Part shown: positions 12,517 through 56,682 of the stretch, piece by piece | Layout: each line of letters begins with the position of its first letter | Position numbering within the stretch: position 1 is the first letter of the stretch | Assembly (NCBI GenBank): GCA_029582265.1 | Contig: CM055826.1 | Span: 37,766,127-37,830,126, forward strand | Origin: Zoroaster sp. YZ-2022 | Lineage: Eukaryota > Echinodermata > Asteroidea > Forcipulatida > Zoroasteridae | Length of the DNA stretch: 64,000 nt | Direction of reading: 5' to 3' | Translations under genes and position numbers: made by a program | The notes under the pieces: generated by a model | Told to the model about the DNA's origin: nothing | The model's database searches: none | Seen by the model: the letters and a program-made list of their open reading frames with translations, nothing else

Positions 12517-13670
12517 TTATGCACTGAAGGTGTTCTTGCCATATATAGAACGTCAGCTGCAACACGCTAGTCGAGTGGACATAGTATGGGACCAGTACAG
12601 CGACAGCAGCTTGAAATCTCATGCAAGAAGCAAGCGTGGTAAAGGCATCAGCAGAAGAGTTGTCAGATCCACCAACCTGCCAGGAAACTGGCAACAGTTT
12701 CTGCGGATCGATGCAAATAAGACAGAGTTGTTTGCTTTCCTGGCAAAGCACATTGCAAATATGTAAACTAACAAGCAGGTAGTTACCACAAATGGTTCAG
12801 ATGTGTTGTGCATCCCTCCTCGGGACACAAGTCGCCTAGCCCCTGGCGATCATGAAGAGGCGGACACGCGAATGATCTTGCACCTAGCAGATGCAATCAG
12901 TGAGAGTTTCCAGAAAATTCTACTGCGCACAGTGGACACAGACGTAGTTGTTTTGGCTGTAGCTTCAGTTAGCAAGCTTAAGATCCAGGAGCTGTGGGTG
13001 GCATTTGGGGCAGCCAAACACTTCAGATACATTCCTGCCCATGAAATTGCAGCATCTCTTGGCCCCAACAAGTCCCAAGCTCTTCCAATCTTCCATGCAT
13101 ATACTGGATGTGATACAGTCTCGTCTTTCAACACAAAGGGGAAGAAGACTGCCTGGGAAACCTGGAAGACATATGAAGACGTTACTCCTACTTTCCTCGC
13201 CCTGTCCACTGGACCAGCACAAATAGGTGATGATGATTTGGCTGTACTTGAACTGTTTACCATCTTGTTATACTACCGCACTAGCACTTTGGTGAACATA
13301 GATAAAGCTCGACATAGATAAAGCTCGACAAGAGATGTTTGCAAAGAAAGGACGAGCCATGGATGCCATTCCTCCAACCAAGGCAGCTTTGTTGCAGCAT
13401 ATCAAGAGGGCTGTGTACCAGGGTGGTCACTGCTGGGGCAAAGCCTTCAAAGTTGCTATAGCAATGCCATCACCTGAGAATTGGGGATGGATTGATCCGC
13501 CCAACTGGAAACCATTGTGGACCACCCTACCTAAGGCCAACAAGTCATCAAGAGAACTTATATGCTGTGGCTGTAAACTTGGATGCAAGGGAGGGTGCAA
13601 CTGTACAAAGGCTGCCTTGAAATGCACTGGATTGTGCCAGCCATGCCGTGGAAAACATTGTGACATGTAA
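12467..13670 (+). pseudogene. transposon protein, C-terminal part: FEN/XPG-like nuclease motifs plus CXC cysteine domain
   Basis: 12,467-12,766 gives DYALKVFLPYIERQLQHASR and ends at an in-frame stop. 12,803-13,321 continues in the same frame and carries HEEADTRM (about 12,851), TVDTDVVVLA (about 12,929) and FHAYTGCDTVSSF (about 13,091), followed by GKKTAWETW. This order of acidic motifs resembles the E-x-A, D-x-D and GCD motifs of FEN/XPG PIN-fold nucleases, with the trailing segment like their GIG-TA helix. No DDE catalytic pattern was seen. A 16-bp tandem duplication at about 13,299-13,330 shifts frame. 13,335-13,670 then encodes NWGWIDPPNWKPLWTTLP and a Cys-rich end (CCGCKLGCKGGCNC) like a tesmin/TSO1 CXC repeat. 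Confidence 0.75.
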
Positions 13671-15896
13671 GACATGTAAGGCAGAACTAACGACTAACTA
13701 TCGGCTGTTTGCGGAGGTGTATTTATTCACTGTTTGCAAGTTTACATGGGGAATCGACGGAAGCCACGGACTACTTCCTCCTACAAAGGGATTCCAATCA
13801 ATTTCAAAGTATGTTAAACATTGACACTTCTGATATTTTGTTGACTGAGCAGGTTTATTGCCAATTTTGGAGGGAATGTAAAGGCATTACTTCTATTTTG
13901 CATGAAAAATACACATACTTCCGCATTTTCCCGCAAATTCCGTAAAAAATTTCATTTTCCCGCAAAAAATTGTAATTTTCCAACAAAAATATCATTTTAT
14001 GCGATTGCAGATTCTTATTTTACCATTCTTGGGTCACATCTTGGATGTTCAGATATAATTGCACTCCTAAGTTTCTTTTAATCTTAATCTTAGATGGAAT
14101 TCCCTATGTCAAATATGGTTTATGGCGGCCATTTTTAAAAATGGCCGCCATGGCTGTCATGTGACCTTTTTCAGGTGGCTCCCAATCTTAAAATATTCCC
14201 AGGACCATGGTCTGTAACTCTGCCAAATTTCATGCTTGTACGTCAAAACCCACAATTTTTTCACATATCTGCCTTACTATAAATCACCGTAACAAACGTA
14301 ACAAACTCATCGCTGTTTGATGAACGGTAAGGTGTAAAATGCTTTACCATTCTAGAAAGAAAAATAACAATTCAACATGTTTGGCAAAAAACAGATATTA
14401 TTTTCAGATATTATTTAAACTGTCCGAGATGTTGATTATTAGGTGAGTATTAAGTGACAGATAAGCTCCTAGCATCTGACGCATTTTAGTTAGAACTAAT
14501 AGGCCTGTGTCCAGGGGACAAACACCTGCTAAGCTGAAAGGAAATGCTTAACAGGCGGTATTGGTTACCAGTAATTTTTCATACATTTATACTTGTCAAT
14601 TGAGAATAATTGCTTAGCAACTCTATGAGATTGATACCTGGCCAGAGTTGACTTCGACCATCAATATTTAGATAACATTTCATTCGATATCGACAAAGGA
14701 TTTTATTTCAGATACGAATGAACAATACTTGAAATTTTACATAAAATTCTTCTTGGATTTGTAAAAAGTCTGAGGAGATGAGAGAAAAAGGAGTTAATTC
14801 TAGTAAGAGAAAGGGTTGTCAAAGCCCATGAATACGTACATTTAAACCCAAACATGTTACACTTTCCTTCAAACATAAAAATTAAAATCAAGAAAATCAT
14901 ATTCAAACCATTTCCTGAAAAATGCTAATTTTAAATCAATTCTGCCTATAAATAAAATTAGTTTGTCCATATTTTTCAGTGGATGAAGAGAACAGTATGG
15001 GGGTGGATCAACAAAAAAGGAAACATATTTGTATTAAAATAGGGTACTATTTTAAAATATAATTGCAGAAACATTCCTCTCACGCTATAGTAGAGTATAA
15101 TTACCTTATTTTGAGGTAGAAACAACAGAAAGAAACCAAAATCCCCTTACAAAGGCCGCCCAATTGGCTACAAAATAAAGCCTATATAACAAACTTCCTT
15201 TTACCGAATCCAGTCCATTTGAGTTAATATCTTACACTACTTATGAATAATAAGGAATATTTAAATGGTTCAACAATTTGAACCGTTTCACTTAAAATTG
15301 AATTTTTAAAAACGCATTTCATTACAAAGCTAATATCAAATGGGCCTGTGATTTCTCCAGATTTACAAATGACTCACAAAAACCGTTTGGTCTAACCATC
15401 TTATACACCTTTGAATAATAATGAGATAATAAGAATATAAGTAAAATAATATTTTGAAGAATACTATATATTGGTCAACAACAATAATTGATCTTTGTTC
15501 AACCATAGCCAATTTTCTCTTTTTGACAGTAATACTCTCTGTATACTTTATTAATGTTAATGAGTTGTACACGAAAGTAAAAATCCCTCAAATTTATATT
15601 TGCAATTTATTTATAAGGACTAGATAATCTATCAGTTCATATTGAATTTAGTTTGTATGTATACACATTTGCTTTTGTATTCTAAGCCATTGAGTTCTTG
15701 CTTTAGAAGGATAGACCTGTATATTAGCGCTGTACCATTCATACTGTGTCACAGGCCAACAAATCTAACTAGAAATGAGACAACTCCAGTGGGAGTCTTA
15801 AAATAATGTTACCCATTTGAAAGCAAAACTGGGGCCAATTTCTAAGCAGAAAAAATGCTAAGATGAATAAAAACCTGGCTTAACGGGTTTTGTTGC

Positions 15897-16165
15897 ACAG
15901 TCACAATGTGTAACATCAGTCACAATGTGTAACGTCAGTCACAATGTGTAACATCAGTCACAATGTGTAACATCAGTCACAACATGTAACATCAGTCAAA
16001 TGTGTATCAGTCACAATGTGTAACATCAGTCACAATGTGAAACTTTACTAGTCACAACATGTTAAATCAGTCCCAATGTTTAAACTGGTCACAATTATCC
16101 GTTTCAATTTGTAACATCAGTCACAATGTGTAAATCACCGAAACATCAGTCACCGTAACATTGGC
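15897..16165. repeat. 19-bp minisatellite
   Basis: About a dozen variable copies of tcacaatgtgtaacatcag, regular at 15,901-15,975 and decaying rightwards. Confidence 0.9.
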
Positions 16166-16976
16166 CAAGGGGAATGTCCCATAAGGACATATTCACATAA
16201 GTAGTAACAGATAGGCATGTATTCAGATTGCTTCTTTTAGGGTGGGGGCAGCAGATACTTTTAACCACTAATGGAATGAGAATGTATCCACACTAATCTG
16301 AACCAGTAGACTTAATTTGGAACTGACTGATCCACCATCCAAGCTGATCATGACATGGAATAATTTGTACTTTTGTGACAGAAATACCCCCAGGCATCAA
16401 GCCTGATGTAATGCACACTGCACATTGATGAATGGGGCCTGTTATATTTAGGTTAACATAATCACCAACAAATATTCATTTTCTTGATGTATGGATCAAA
16501 TAACTCAGTGATTGTAACTTGATAAGACAAGTGAGACTACTAATGCAAATTATTCACACAGTGCATGAACCGTTGAGGGCAAATGTTGTTAAACCACAGA
16601 GGGTGAAAGGCAACGATAGTGCGTCACGTTTGGCGTATTTTGCAGTTGATGTGCGTACGCATGGAATATCTCCAGCTATCATTGGCTGGCACGGACGCTA
16701 GCGCTTAGTACCATAACATACGCACATAAAGTGTACGCACAACGCTCACACAACGCCAAAGTGGCTATCATCAAGACACTTGGTATAAATTCACTGCTAG
16801 AGGGCTACGATGTGCACTGAGCGTAAACCACTATTTTACTGATTTTGATCCATTAAACTGCATGTAGAACAGGTTTAATGTTTGCAGGCAGGGACTGGGG
16901 GAGGAGACCAGGAGATCACCTCCACGCCCTTATGCAGACTTCTACTCAACAATAACTTATGCACAATATATCATTT

Positions 16977-17244
16977 AAGTAAGAATAATTGCGGTGACAC
17001 CATGTGGAATCTCAATTGAGTAGTAATTAGTTCTGAAAAGAACTGGAGGTACAACTCGACGTTTCGATCAGTATGCTCTGATCGTCCTCAGGAGAATGAG
17101 GACGATCAGAGCATACTGATCGAAACGTCGAGTTGTACCTCCAGTTCTTTTCAGAACTAATTACTACTCAATTGAGATTCCACATGGTGTCACCGCAATT
17201 ATTCTTACTTATCATCCTCACAATGCAAAGCTACAAGTTTACCT
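16977..17244. mobile_element. hairpin-bearing retroelement, inverted dimer with perfect 114-bp arms
   Basis: Arms 16977-17090 and 17097-17210 are exact reverse complements around ggagaa. A tail to 17244 (acaatgcaaagctacaag) is present only on the right. The whole is flanked by a perfect 12-bp duplication AATATATCATTT (16965-16976, 17245-17256). The right arm starts with tgaggacgatcag agcata ctgatc gaaacgtc, the ribozyme-like motif discussed in the findings. Confidence 0.88.
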
Positions 17245-18825
17245 AATATATCATTTGCAAATTTCCACCTGCTGCATGCGTTCCACTCAACTGTGCTTGC
17301 CACTCCAGTCCAATTCCCTCCTCCCCCCCCCCCTCCCCACAAGTTTACAGGTCTATTTAACCCTCCTATAGGTTTAACAATCAAAGACACTCAAAATTTC
17401 CATGTACCTCCCAACCCATTGACTTTGTGCAGTGCACTCAAATAAATGCAAGGACATGTGGGTATGGTAGGAGGTCAAACCAAAACCACTCAACTGTATA
17501 TGCAGTACATACACAGCTCTGTGTGACTCTGCATATAACTTATGTAGGACATACACACGTGTGGTTGACTGCCACTAACTCCAGCACTCTTAGAGAAAAA
17601 TACACATGTGTGAACAATTGGCAATGCAACCAAAAATACTCAAGTGACTGTCTGTGGGTGCGGTGCTTACTGGGCCAAATTTCAGCCTGGGCATAGGAGG
17701 GTTAATAAAGGACAAAGATTTCCTAAACATTGTAAAAAATGAACATTCATCATTTATGTTTTTATATATGCCTTTTTTGGCAGTTATCCTTTCCTCCTCC
17801 TTCCAGTCAATATGGATCCATCCCTGCATGTACCCGATCATCAACATGCATTTCTGCTAAATATTCACATCTGTACTGGCTCTCTTAAGCATTTCTCTGA
17901 TTTTATCTACGAATACTTTCTACTATAACATCAACTCTGAACTACTGTTTATTCAGTTCTTTTGTTTTACAAAAGTCACTGAGAATAACGGGAAAGACTG
18001 TGGCAGGTTTAAATGATCGGCAGCGAAAGCACAAAAAGTCGGTGCAATTATTGCAGTCGACTAAACAGTTGTCTATCTTCTTTCTTTTTGTCGTTCTTCT
18101 GTCAAGTTTACAAAATATACTTATTCAAGATTCCTTTGTTGTTTGAAAATCACATTTTTTGTAATTTGAAAGTTGTGGCTGCATGGACTTATAAATACCT
18201 TCAAAATGTTGTACACTTTTGAAAAAAACTTACTTCTAAAAATGTAGTACAAATACTAGGAATAAGTTGGACATTATATTGTATATGTGACGGCCATTTT
18301 GTCATGTACCCAACATACACTATAGCAGTTATCACATGAAGTAGTGTCTCGTGTCACAGTCACCTGTCTATTTATGTCTCAGCCATTAATTACAAGTTGT
18401 ATATACTGAACATGTTACCCAAAAAGTTATAATATGATAAAGATTTACAATGTAGGTCCTCTAAATCTAAGCATTTTCCAAACCTAAACACCAAAATTTT
18501 ACCAATTTTTTCCAAGGCTTTCCAGATTTTCTTCCAGATGTTCAAATCTATGAGCCAGATATGTCTCTTGTCATTTCAAGAATTTTGTTCCCCCAAATAA
18601 AACCCCAAACTCTTTGACATTTTCCTTTGATTGAGGATATCAATTTAATTTATCCCGAAAACCAAACAAGAACTACAGATGCTTTTTCCTCACATTTGTC
18701 TGAATTGTGACAAAGTGAGTCTGGTCTGATGAGTTTGGCGAGTCCAGGGGTTGGGGGTGCACATTGAGGGGGTGGGGGTGGTGGAAGTACCCCCCCTTTA
18801 TATTATCTTTTAAATTGGTAGTGTG

Positions 18826-18892
18826 CCTCATTCTTGATAGTGCTTTGCCAGCTTTTTTGGCAGTTTGCCAGCTTTTTTGGCAGTTTGCCACA
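18826..18892. repeat. short duplicated ttttttggcagtttgccagc motif
   Basis: Two to three copies of a ~22-bp word containing ttggcagtttgcca, in tandem. Confidence 0.6.
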
Positions 18893-19250
18893 TTCTTACC
18901 ACCCTGAATCTGCCCGACATTAAAAAAAACCTTTGGCAGTTTTAAGGTTCAACCTTCCTTTATATGTGAATTATGAATACATTTCACAATAAATGTAATA
19001 AATCCATGGGTCTGTTTCTGTGCTGTATACCCTGGCAGGACTGCTGCAAAACTATCACTGAAGACTTAAGCTGGAGTACACCATAGGAATACTGTTGTAC
19101 TGAATATTCAAATACGTCTTGTCAGGTTATGCGATATAATATACATGCCGCGTTACTTGGCGTTAATATATCAAATGCAAAAACTGGAAAATTAGATCAA
19201 GTTACTTATAAGAACCACCAATGGTCGTACTGTTTGGTTTTTCCGTCCGT

Positions 19251-19256
19251 TTTATT
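19251..19256 (-). promoter_or_regulatory. possible poly(A) signal just after the KCNQ stop
   Basis: Minus-strand AATAAA lies 11 nt past the TGA. It is too close to be the only signal for a normal 3' UTR. It may be used for a very short UTR or be chance in AT-rich DNA. Confidence 0.25.
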
Positions 19257-19267
19257 AAGTCGATGAC

Positions 19268-51449
<32,182 letters not shown>

Positions 51450-51929
51450 CTGCAGAGAAACAAGACGAAAAACGTTACAGAGAAGATGAATATATGATAA
51501 TTTCAACCCTCAAGATTTCAAGAAATATATCATAAATCTAACCTGTGGAAGTTTCATCATATGTTTTTGAGAAAGCAATTATTTTTTTGGTTTGTTTTAC
51601 AAATGTTTGTAAATTCTACACTTATATAACAATTCCATTTTTAACAAGATGAAAATATGATTGATACTTATACTAACTTTACACCTCGTAAGCTTTCAGA
51701 TAATAATTGTTCATTTAATAATCTGGTAATTACCAATGTTGTTTGGGGGCATAGCGAAGGTATTTTCTTTAGGTGGGTGGGGGGGGGGGGGTGCGGAAGC
51801 CAATTGACATCAGAGTTGGGGGGAGCATTTCATTTATTTGTTTCTTCCCAGTGTACATACAATGTGATATTCAACATATTAATTAACAATATATAGTATG
51901 TTACATACAAAGAGAAAGGAAGTGATCTA

Positions 51930-52515
51930 AAAAAAAACTTGATAGGCTTAACGAGTAGAGCCACTCCCTGTGCAGAAAAAAATATAATAGTATAATATAA
52001 ATAATAGATTAATTAGATTGATAGATAGATCAACTGAAATAAGGTATATATATATAGCAAAATTCAGAACATAATATAAGAAGCATACTTAATAGCTACT
52101 TGAATAATATGCACTAAGATTCTTTTTGAATGAGTGTGGTGAAACATATTTTTTCATAGTATTAGGCAAAGAATTCCAACAAGTATTAGCACGATAACGT
52201 AAGCTCTGCTTTACAATGTTAGTCCGAGGACGTGGTTTGTGCATATTATCGGCCTGTCTCATATTGTGTACATGTATGTCTTTGTTGTACACAAAAAATA
52301 TATGTGAATATGGAAGGATTAAGATTATTTATAGAACGGTATGCAAAAGTAGCTATATGAACATTGATTAGATCGGGAAGTTTGAGAATATTGAGTGAAG
52401 CAAATAGCTTGCTGGTGTGATCATTTAAATTAGCAGACGATATATGGCGAATTGCTCTTTTTTGGAGAGTTAAAAGCTTTTTAATATTAGAATAACTTAG
52501 AGCAAACACTAACAT
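51930..52515 (-). mobile_element. non-LTR retrotransposon, C-terminal fragment
   Basis: Minus frame 52515-52246 gives LLTLQKRAIRHISSAN, DHTSKLF and LNILKLPDLINVHIATFAYR. After one frameshift near 52,280, 52292-52089 gives HNMRQADN, RTNIVKQSLRY, CWNSLPNTMK and FKKNLSAYY. This is the typical tail of endonuclease/reverse-transcriptase LINEs. The 3' UTR probably ends near 51,930. Confidence 0.85.
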
Positions 52516-52593
52516 GACCAGACAAATTTACTTGGTTTTCCCCCCCAACATGGACACTCTTTAAAGTCGCACAACGGGGAGGGGGGGTGGGGG

Positions 52594-53385
52594 AAACCGC
52601 AGCTTATAAACAACTTATAACAAACAAACAACTCAGCAAATCTTCAGTGCTTAATTAATTTTCAAGGCTAAAAAGTATGACCATGTGTCCCTCTCCTACG
52701 ACAGCTTCACTGGCTTCCCGTTCAAGACCGGATTGATTTCAAAACATTGACTATTGCCTATAAATGTGTTACTGACTCTGCGCCATCCTATCTCTGTGAG
52801 CTTATTACACCATACCAACCTAACCACAGTGGGGGGGGGGGGTGGTGGGTTGGGGAAACCGCAGCTTATAAACAACTTATAACAAACAAACAACTCAGCA
52901 AATCTTCAGTGCTTAATTAATTTTCAAGGCTAAAAAGTATGACCATGTGTCCCCTCTCCTACGACAGCTTCACTGGCTTCCCGTTCAAGACCGGATTGAT
53001 TTCAAAACATTGACTATTGCCTATAAATGTGTTACTGACTCTGCGCCATCCTATCTCTGTGAGCTTATTACACCATACCAACCTAACCACAGTCTTACTC
53101 ACAGTGGACTCCGTTCAAATTCTGATTCCCGGATCTTCAAAAAGCCAACTACACATTTAACTGCGGCTAACAAGGGTTTCTATACTGCTGCACCCAGCAT
53201 TTGGAATGAGCAACCATCTGGTATCCGTCATGCTTCTTCATTGAGTCAATTTAAAACATCTCTCAAGCCTCATTTATTTTAGGCACTGTGTATTTTTAAA
53301 TTGTACTTGTATCTCACTGTAAAGCGCTGTGATACCGTTTGTGTAAGAGCGCTATATAAATGCCTTCATTGTATTGTATTGTGAC
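52594..53385 (+). mobile_element. CR1/L2-like LINE C-terminus with a 262-bp tandem duplication
   Basis: 52947-53282 encodes LLRQLHWLPVQDRIDFKTLT, APSYLCELITPYQPNHSL, FYTAAPSIWNEQPSGIR and LSQFKTSLKPHLF, the conserved tail of CR1/L2 reverse transcriptases. The UTR has aaagcgctgtgataccg and ends in attgtattgtattg. 52594-52830 repeats 52856-53093 almost exactly; one C is missing in the first copy. A G run precedes each copy. Confidence 0.88.
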
Positions 53386-53978
53386 ACCATACATTTGCCG
53401 ACTTCAAATGTATGGTATGTTTCCAAAAGTGCACTGATGGATTTTGGAGGATTCAGGAAGGTTCCTAGCCAGAATACCTAGGGGGTTAGGGTTAATGCTG
53501 AAATTAAGTGGAAATGCATTCAGAAGTTGTGTGTTTATCTTCACTTTTCTAAAACATTTCAGCACCTGAGCTCAGACGGAATCTTTAAGATGTGTTATTT
53601 ACCACAATGATGTCAACAATTATGAGACTGTCTCCTTTCACAAACACACTTAAAGGATCAAAGGTTTAGCTTTTCTTAGAACCAATTAAACCAACTAAAG
53701 TCTAGAAATCCCTGCATTATGTAAACATCTTAAGAAAACAAGACCCTTGATATGAAGAAATATTTATAAGAGATTAAGAATTTATTGAGACACCAATTTT
53801 CTTGAAGGTGTCTGCAATTTATTATGTATCTACTATGTATTTAAAAGCAATTAAAATGGTAAATTGTAATTGATGTATTTAATATGGCCATGGAGGAAGC
53901 CCTCCATGATATGGCATGATGAATCACAGACAAATCACAATGGTATGAAATATTAGAGAAAAATTACTGAGTTATTGT

Positions 53979-54215
53979 TTAACCCTAACCCCCCAGAAAC
54001 CTTCCTCAATCTTCCAAAATCCATCAGTGCACTTTTGGAAGCATGCCCTTATCTTCAAAATGCACCATGCATTTTCGTTGATCTTTCATATTCAGCACTT
54101 ATGGCCTGTGCTTCTTGCCAGGTAGTAATTTTATCCCATTTGAAGAGGTGAAAGTACCAATTTTCCCCAAAAAGTGCCCCTTGGAAGATTTTGCAGGATA
54201 TGGGGTGGTTAAGGT
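53979..54215 (+). mobile_element. copy of the TTAACCCTAACC MITE
   Basis: ttaaccctaaccccccag at the left, gatatggggtggttaaggtt at the right. A partial minus copy is at 53,415-53,494. Confidence 0.65.
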
Positions 54216-54504
54216 TAATGTAATCAAGTAATTACCAATGTTGTACCTTCTCTTTAATGAGAAAACAGTGAAAATGTATTCAGATTTTGTTCATTCATTC
54301 TTATGTTGAAAATGGATCATGGCTATCATCCATTTCAAATTTATGATACATTTCACATTTTCTAAAAAATTACAGTCAGATGGAAAAATTTAATAAGATG
54401 TTTGGTAACATCGCCAAGTTCACACCAATTAATTTTCAGATCAAGTAAGGTGTACATGTATATCACACTCCCTTTAATAAATACAAGTTAAATAGCAATG
54501 AAGC

Positions 54505-54990
54505 TCTGTGGCCAATTTCAAAGAGCTGCTCAAAGAGAAAAAAATTTGCTTACCAGACAAATTTGCTTAGTAAATCTCTTTGGTTACCAGCGAAACTTTC
54601 ACACAATATGTATGCATTTTGGGTGGTAGTCTGTTTTATATTGCTTAGCAAAAATATTGGCTTAGCAAAATTCTCTGCTTAGCGGCTCTACGGAATTGTG
54701 ACTAATTGGGCCCAATTTCACAGAGCAGCTAAGCAACTGATTTTTAGTCCACTGTATGTTTTTCATTTCATAGCGCTGCTAACCGTTAAGCATAGAGAAA
54801 GGCACGCTAACTTGCCGGTCATTATTGCTAGCAAATGAGTGACGCAACAATACAAATCCATGGTGAACATGCACGCTCCGCTCTGAATGTTCTTGCTAAC
54901 CTGTGAAATACGCACATTTTTCTGCTATAGTTAGCATGACAATTTGCTTATATACCGGTAATAAGCAGTGCTATGGAAATTGGGTCCAGC
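54505..54990. repeat. dispersed TTTCACAGAGCTGCTAAGC repeat, two adjacent copies
   Basis: ccaatttcaaagagctgct near 54,510 and ccaatttcacagagcagct near 54,712 start units rich in gcttagcaaa / tttgctaagc. The same host repeat occurs at 5,030-5,100 plus 6,100-6,130, at 29,265-29,395 and at 34,215-34,360. Confidence 0.65.
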
Positions 54991-55383
54991 TTGGTACTGT
55001 GATTCTACCAAATTGATAAAGTGTGTCTTCCTTCTAGGTATAACAAGGCACAAATTACTTAATGGTGCTCAGATTTTGGAGATAAAACGTTCTACCTATC
55101 TAGACGACCGCATTTCTCTGGGGGTAATGGACAGGCACTTTAAGAGTAAGGGCAAGTTACTCCAGGGGAAAACAAATACAAAAATCAAAAAGGAAAGAAG
55201 TAGCAGAATATTGAAGCTGGGAATAAGGTTTTGTGGTTCATTGTACCTGAGTCGATCGCTCCGTAGCTTTAAACCCTAGGGGCAAACTCAATCGTGCGTG
55301 CTAGAGATGCGATCAGCCGCTGAGAAAAAAAACAGGAGGAATTTAACTTCGTTAGACGAGAAAGAAAGAAAGACAGGGCTAGA

Positions 55384-55541
<158 letters not shown>

Positions 55542-56069
55542 TCCTGGGTGCCAGTACACTCTGTGATGGCTTCATAGCCTGCAGGGATGGAACTGAAACT
55601 CGATCATATAAATCTGAGATGTCATTTGCCTAATCGATGTCATACCTAATATGTTAGCTGTGGAGCCCTGTGTTTACGTAAAGGGTTCAAAAACACCTGT
55701 ATTGAATGGAAATGCGTAGGAAGAAAAGTGAGTGGAACTGAAGTTGAGGAAAGGGGGATTTCTTTACTTATTTTGTTCACAAGTAAAATTGTTGTTTTTA
55801 TTTTTTGACGTCAAATCAACACAACCAAATTTCACCCTGTGCCCCTGGTATTTGATTGGCTACATGCCTATTGGGAAAGTGCGACGCCCTATATTGGAAA
55901 AATTCTCGATCCACCACAGCAATGAGAGTTCACTTAAGCATGATACATGTAAATATTGACAAGTGACAAGTGTCGAGGATTAAGCAATCATTGTCACTTG
56001 GCCTTCATACAATGGTTCAATACACCTGCTAAAGTACTCTTTCCTAAATTTCAACTGGAAATTATATAG

Positions 56070-56600
56070 GTTGGTGAAATTCTTGCGTCGGGTGATAAAC
56101 AACTGATTTAATTTTGCCCTACACCAACGTGTGTATACATTGGCAGATCCAGGGGGGGGGGGGGGGGGCAAAGGGCGCTGTAGCCTACCCTCTAAAATCG
56201 TAAAAAAATAAATTTAAAAAAAAAATTAAAAAGGGAGAGAAAAAGAGAGAGAGATAGAGAGAGGGGGGGGGAGGGGAGAACGCACTCTCATTTCCCCCTC
56301 ACTGTGCTTTGTTTTTCTCTCCCTTTGATTATTTCATTGTAATTTTTGTAGTACTGAAAAATAATTGTTTTTGATTCTCAGCCCCCCTAAAAAATGTTCT
56401 GGATCCGCCCATGGTATAGCACTGCATACTCAGTGCTTTCCAAGTGTCTGTGAACAAACTTCACAGGCGACTCGGGCGGGATTCGAACCATTAACCTCCT
56501 GCTTACTAGTGCAGACGTCTTAACCTCTCGACCACTGAGCTTGCCTGATGACGATTGGCCAGCTAGAATCATATATAGCAGCAGGTTCCATGATATATAT
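56070..56600 (-). mobile_element. second tRNA-derived SINE family, interrupted copy
   Basis: The minus strand has ggcaagctcagtggtcgagagg (A-box-like) and ggttcgaatcccgcc (B box), preceded by ctgctatatatgattctagc. The tail reads tgggcaaaat-like sequence to cccgacgcaagaatttcac. A 276-bp MITE interrupts it. Uninterrupted copy at 61,662-61,912. Confidence 0.8.
56138..56413. mobile_element. MITE inserted in SINE, with recoverable empty site
   Basis: Ends CATTGGCAGATCCAG and, inverted, CATGGGCGGATCCAG. GTATA is duplicated at 56133-56137 and 56414-56418. The related SINE at 61,727-61,741 reads gtgtgtatagcactg with no insert. Confidence 0.9.
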
Positions 56601-56682
56601 AGGTTGGTGAATTACTTCACTTTTCTTAAGAGTGACAGCACCTCAAACTAAAATATTTCTGGCCAGGTTTGAAACAATCATC

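Larger units (their letters stand above)
10269..14279 (+). mobile_element. 4.0-kb DNA transposon with ~0.4-kb terminal inverted repeats
   Basis: Left arm 10269-10696 and right arm 13874-14279 are long reverse complements. The outer ends read TAGTTAGGCAGATATGTG and, at the other end, TAGTAAGGCAGATATGTG. TAA at 10266-10268 and 14280-14282 is the likely 3-bp target duplication. Each arm contains an inner palindrome, atggcggcca around a T/A-rich centre. Between the arms lies one degenerate plus-strand gene. The 3-bp duplication and a nuclease-like product recall the Academ superfamily, whose AcademX branch is, from memory, described as carrying an XPG-type nuclease. That assignment is tentative. 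Confidence 0.85.
1..19267. other. repeat-rich region downstream of KCNQ, no host gene recognised
   Basis: Apart from the mobile elements listed below, no conserved exon is visible on either strand. Unremarkable AT-rich stretches include about 160-810, 1,600-2,015, 3,090-3,880, 6,100-8,150, 9,260-10,265, 14,280-15,895 and 17,260-19,250. Confidence 0.6.

Noticed and set aside
15897..16165. CRISPR-like array
   Set aside because: Animal DNA, contiguous 19-bp units without spacers; a plain minisatellite.
54968..55279. 103-codon plus-strand frame
   Set aside because: No recognised domain, overlaps dispersed repeat at its start and no splice or start context; could be a decayed element, not supported as a gene.
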